This document shows, one piece after another, positions 52,200 to 53,727 of a stretch of 53,727 bases of DNA. The stretch comes from Burkholderia catarinensis (lineage in GTDB: Bacteria > Pseudomonadota > Gammaproteobacteria > Burkholderiales > Burkholderiaceae): the NCBI RefSeq assembly GCF_001883705.2, contig NZ_MDEQ02000039.1, forward strand, positions 1 through 53,727, written 5' to 3'. The number at the start of each line of letters is the position of its first letter. Position 1 is the stretch's first letter. Made by a program: the position numbers and the translations under genes. The notes beneath the pieces were generated by a model. It was given only the letters and a program-made list of their open reading frames with translations. It searched no databases and had not been told where the DNA came from.

Positions 52200-53195
52200 A
52201 TGACGAAAGCCCAGGCCGAACCTGCCCACGACGAACTCGACGAAGCGAGTGCGTGGCTGCTGCGTCTGCGCTCGGGGAACGCGAGCCAGGCCGAAGCCGA
52301 CGCGTTCGAGCGCTGGTGCGCCGATCGTCCGCAAGCGGCCGAGCTGCTGCGCGGCACCTGGAGTTCGCTGCGCACGGCCGCGACCGAACTCGCGCACGAG
52401 GAGCGCACGGCCGCTGCCTGGGCAAACATTGCGAAGCGCGAGCGCACGATGCGCACCGGGCGGCGCGCGTTCGTCGGCTTCGCGGTCGCGGCCGGCGCGT
52501 CGTGGCTCGCGCTGCGCCCGCCGATGCAGTTGTGGCCGTCGCTCGGCGAACTGGCGGCCGACTATCATACGGGCACCGGCGAGCAGCGCAGCGTCGCGCT
52601 GTCGTCGCGCGTGACGGTGGAACTGAATACGCAGACGCGTCTCGACGTGCTGGCCGTGAACGATGCCGCGCACGGCATCGAAGTCGTCGCGGGCGAAGCG
52701 GAGATCGACGCGGCCGCGCCGCCGGCCGACCGCGCGACGCCGATCCAGCCGGTCATCGTGGTCGCGGGCGGCGGCCGCATGCAGGCGAGCGTCGCGCGCT
52801 TCAACGTGCGGCGCACGGGTGCGCAGGTCTGCGTGACCTGCCTGTCCGGCACGGTCGCGCTCGAGCATCCGCGCGGTGCGCGCACGCTGAACGCCGACGA
52901 TCAGGTCTTGTACGACGATCGCGGCGTGCAACCGGTGTCGCGGATCGATCCGGGCGCGGTCAGCGCATGGCGGCGCGGCATGCTGGTGTTCAACGGCGTG
53001 CCGCTCGCGGAGGTCGTCGACGAGATCAATCGCTACCGGCGCGGCAGGGTCATCCTGCGCAGCGCATCGCTCGGCGCGAACCGGATGCAGGCGCAGTTTC
53101 CGATCACGCGGCTCGACGACGTGATCGACATGGTCGGCCGCCTGTATGGCGCGCACATCACGCGCCTGCCCGGCAACATCGTGCTGCTGAGCTGA
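52200..53195 (+). CDS. FecR-family anti-sigma factor (VreR-like)
   Basis: The 331-residue protein has a cytoplasmic DUF4880 domain (EASAWLLRLRSGNASQAEAD and WCADRPQAAELLRG), one membrane helix (about 85-105, AFVGFAVAAGASWLAL), a FecR periplasmic domain and a C-terminal STN-like segment (VFNGVPLAEVVDEINRYRRG). It holds the sigma factor until a periplasmic signal arrives. I use ATG at 52200; a TTG at 52185 would overlap the sigma gene. Predicted function rests on clear family similarity. Confidence 0.92.
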   Translation: MTKAQAEPAHDELDEASAWLLRLRSGNASQAEADAFERWCADRPQAAELLRGTWSSLRTAATELAHEERTAAAWANIAKRERTMRTGRRAFVGFAVAAGASWLALRPPMQLWPSLGELAADYHTGTGEQRSVALSSRVTVELNTQTRLDVLAVNDAAHGIEVVAGEAEIDAAAPPADRATPIQPVIVVAGGGRMQASVARFNVRRTGAQVCVTCLSGTVALEHPRGARTLNADDQVLYDDRGVQPVSRIDPGAVSAWRRGMLVFNGVPLAEVVDEINRYRRGRVILRSASLGANRMQAQFPITRLDDVIDMVGRLYGAHITRLPGNIVLLS

Positions 53196-53265
53196 CCGGC
53201 TTCCCGCGGCATACTTCCTCCGTTTTCCCCCCGCGGGCGATTCATCAGAATTTGCTCCGAGAAAC

Positions 53266-53283
53266 CCCGCCATTGATGGCGGG
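53266..53283. repeat. Subterminal hairpin of an IS200/IS605-type element
   Basis: CCCGCCA, loop TTGA and TGGCGGG form a perfect 7-bp hairpin 54 bp before the tnpB start. IS200/IS605 family elements carry such a hairpin near their left end, recognised as single-stranded DNA. The exact element edge is not determined. Confidence 0.55.
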
Positions 53284-53337
53284 AAGGAAAGGCGTGCTGT
53301 TGACAGGCAGCTTCTTCCACGGGTTAGGATGACCGGC

Positions 53338-53727
53338 ATGATCCTTGTCTACCGCTACCGCGTGAAGTCGCTCAACGGACTGCTCAACACGCAGAGCCGT
53401 GCGGTGAACTACGTCTGGAACTTCTGCAATGACACGCAGAAGCACGCGCTCAAGTGGAGCAAGAAGTGGCCGACGGGATTCGATCTGAACGTGCTGACGA
53501 CGGGGAGCAGCAAGGCGCTCGGCATCCACTCCGGCACGATCAACGCGACGTGCGAGCAATATGCGAAGTCGCGCAGTCAGCACCGTCGGCCCTGCCTGCG
53601 CTATCGCGGCAGGAAATCGCTGGGCTGGGTGCCGCTGAAGGGCCGTGACCTGAAGCGCGAGGGTGACGCGTTCCGTTTCGCCGGCAACACGTTTCGCGTG
53701 TTCAACAGCCGGGCGCTTCCCGAAGGC
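53338..53727 (+). CDS. TnpB-type (IS200/IS605 OrfB) protein, N-terminal part, runs off the window
   Basis: The frame is open from ATG at 53338 to the right edge (130 codons). The start MILVYRYRVKSLNGLLNTQS, then NYVWNFCNDTQKHALKWSKK, fits the N-terminal domain of TnpB/OrfB proteins, which are RNA-guided DNA nucleases. The RuvC and zinc-ribbon parts, and any guide RNA at the 3' end, would lie outside the window. No TnpA transposase gene is seen upstream, so it may be a tnpB-only element. Confidence 0.82.
   Translation, partial: MILVYRYRVKSLNGLLNTQSRAVNYVWNFCNDTQKHALKWSKKWPTGFDLNVLTTGSSKALGIHSGTINATCEQYAKSRSQHRRPCLRYRGRKSLGWVPLKGRDLKREGDAFRFAGNTFRVFNSRALPEG

Noticed and set aside
1..53727. CRISPR arrays, tRNA or rRNA genes
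   Set aside because: No regularly spaced direct repeats and no recognisable tRNA or rRNA sequence were seen on either strand.

Overview
The window comes from a high-GC betaproteobacterium, almost certainly a Burkholderia cepacia complex strain and probably its second chromosome. The best marker is a cepI / rsaM-like / cepR quorum-sensing locus: cepI and cepR diverge with 727 bp between their start codons, a perfect cep box lies upstream of cepI, and the Burkholderia-specific gene that normally follows cepI is present.

Layout. 1-250: 3' remnant of an IS3-family element. 287-4.7 kb: ordinary single genes (rnk, a DUF4148 exported protein, a CBS protein, ribA, a GNAT acetyltransferase, a VOC protein, a small membrane protein). 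4.7-8.1 kb: a patched accessory segment with a truncated aldehyde dehydrogenase, a lower-GC old yellow enzyme gene, an HxlR regulator, several perfect palindromes, and an IS21-family element that has lost almost all of istA and the start of istB. 8.2-11.2 kb: the cep locus. 11.2-20.9 kb: an MgtC/SapB protein, a complete ytcA-mdtN-mdtO-mdtP type efflux operon, a membrane-anchored metallophosphoesterase, a RutE/HadB-type nitroreductase, an AlkB-family dioxygenase and a small unknown protein.

21-53.2 kb is the most interesting part. It is a contiguous secretion and signalling locus: pseudopilin genes gspI and gspJ; three tandem TPR-glycosyltransferase fusion genes; a 12.8-kb filamentous-haemagglutinin-type exoprotein gene; two PstS-like secreted protein genes (one without the phosphate-binding loop); gspF, a reversed short gspC, gspG, gspH, gspL and gspM; then a three-gene cell-surface signalling cassette (periplasmic STN/TonB-like protein, ECF sigma factor, FecR-type anti-sigma). 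The gene content parallels the Pseudomonas aeruginosa PUMA3 (VreA-VreI-VreR) locus, which sits beside the Hxc type II secretion system and the PdtA exoprotein and responds to low phosphate. Five transcription units (gspIJ, the TPR genes, the exoprotein and both pstS-like genes) carry the same composite upstream element: a 16-bp dyad of the type AATGGTnCGTAACATT followed immediately by a Pho-box-like 11-bp direct repeat, ending 93-110 nt before the start codon. A sixth, weaker copy precedes gspF. This element links the locus into one regulon and I have not seen it described. gspD, gspE, gspK, gspN and a tpsB transporter are not in the window.

53.3-53.7 kb: the start of a TnpB-type (IS200/IS605 OrfB) gene that runs off the right edge. 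I found no rRNA, tRNA or CRISPR array.
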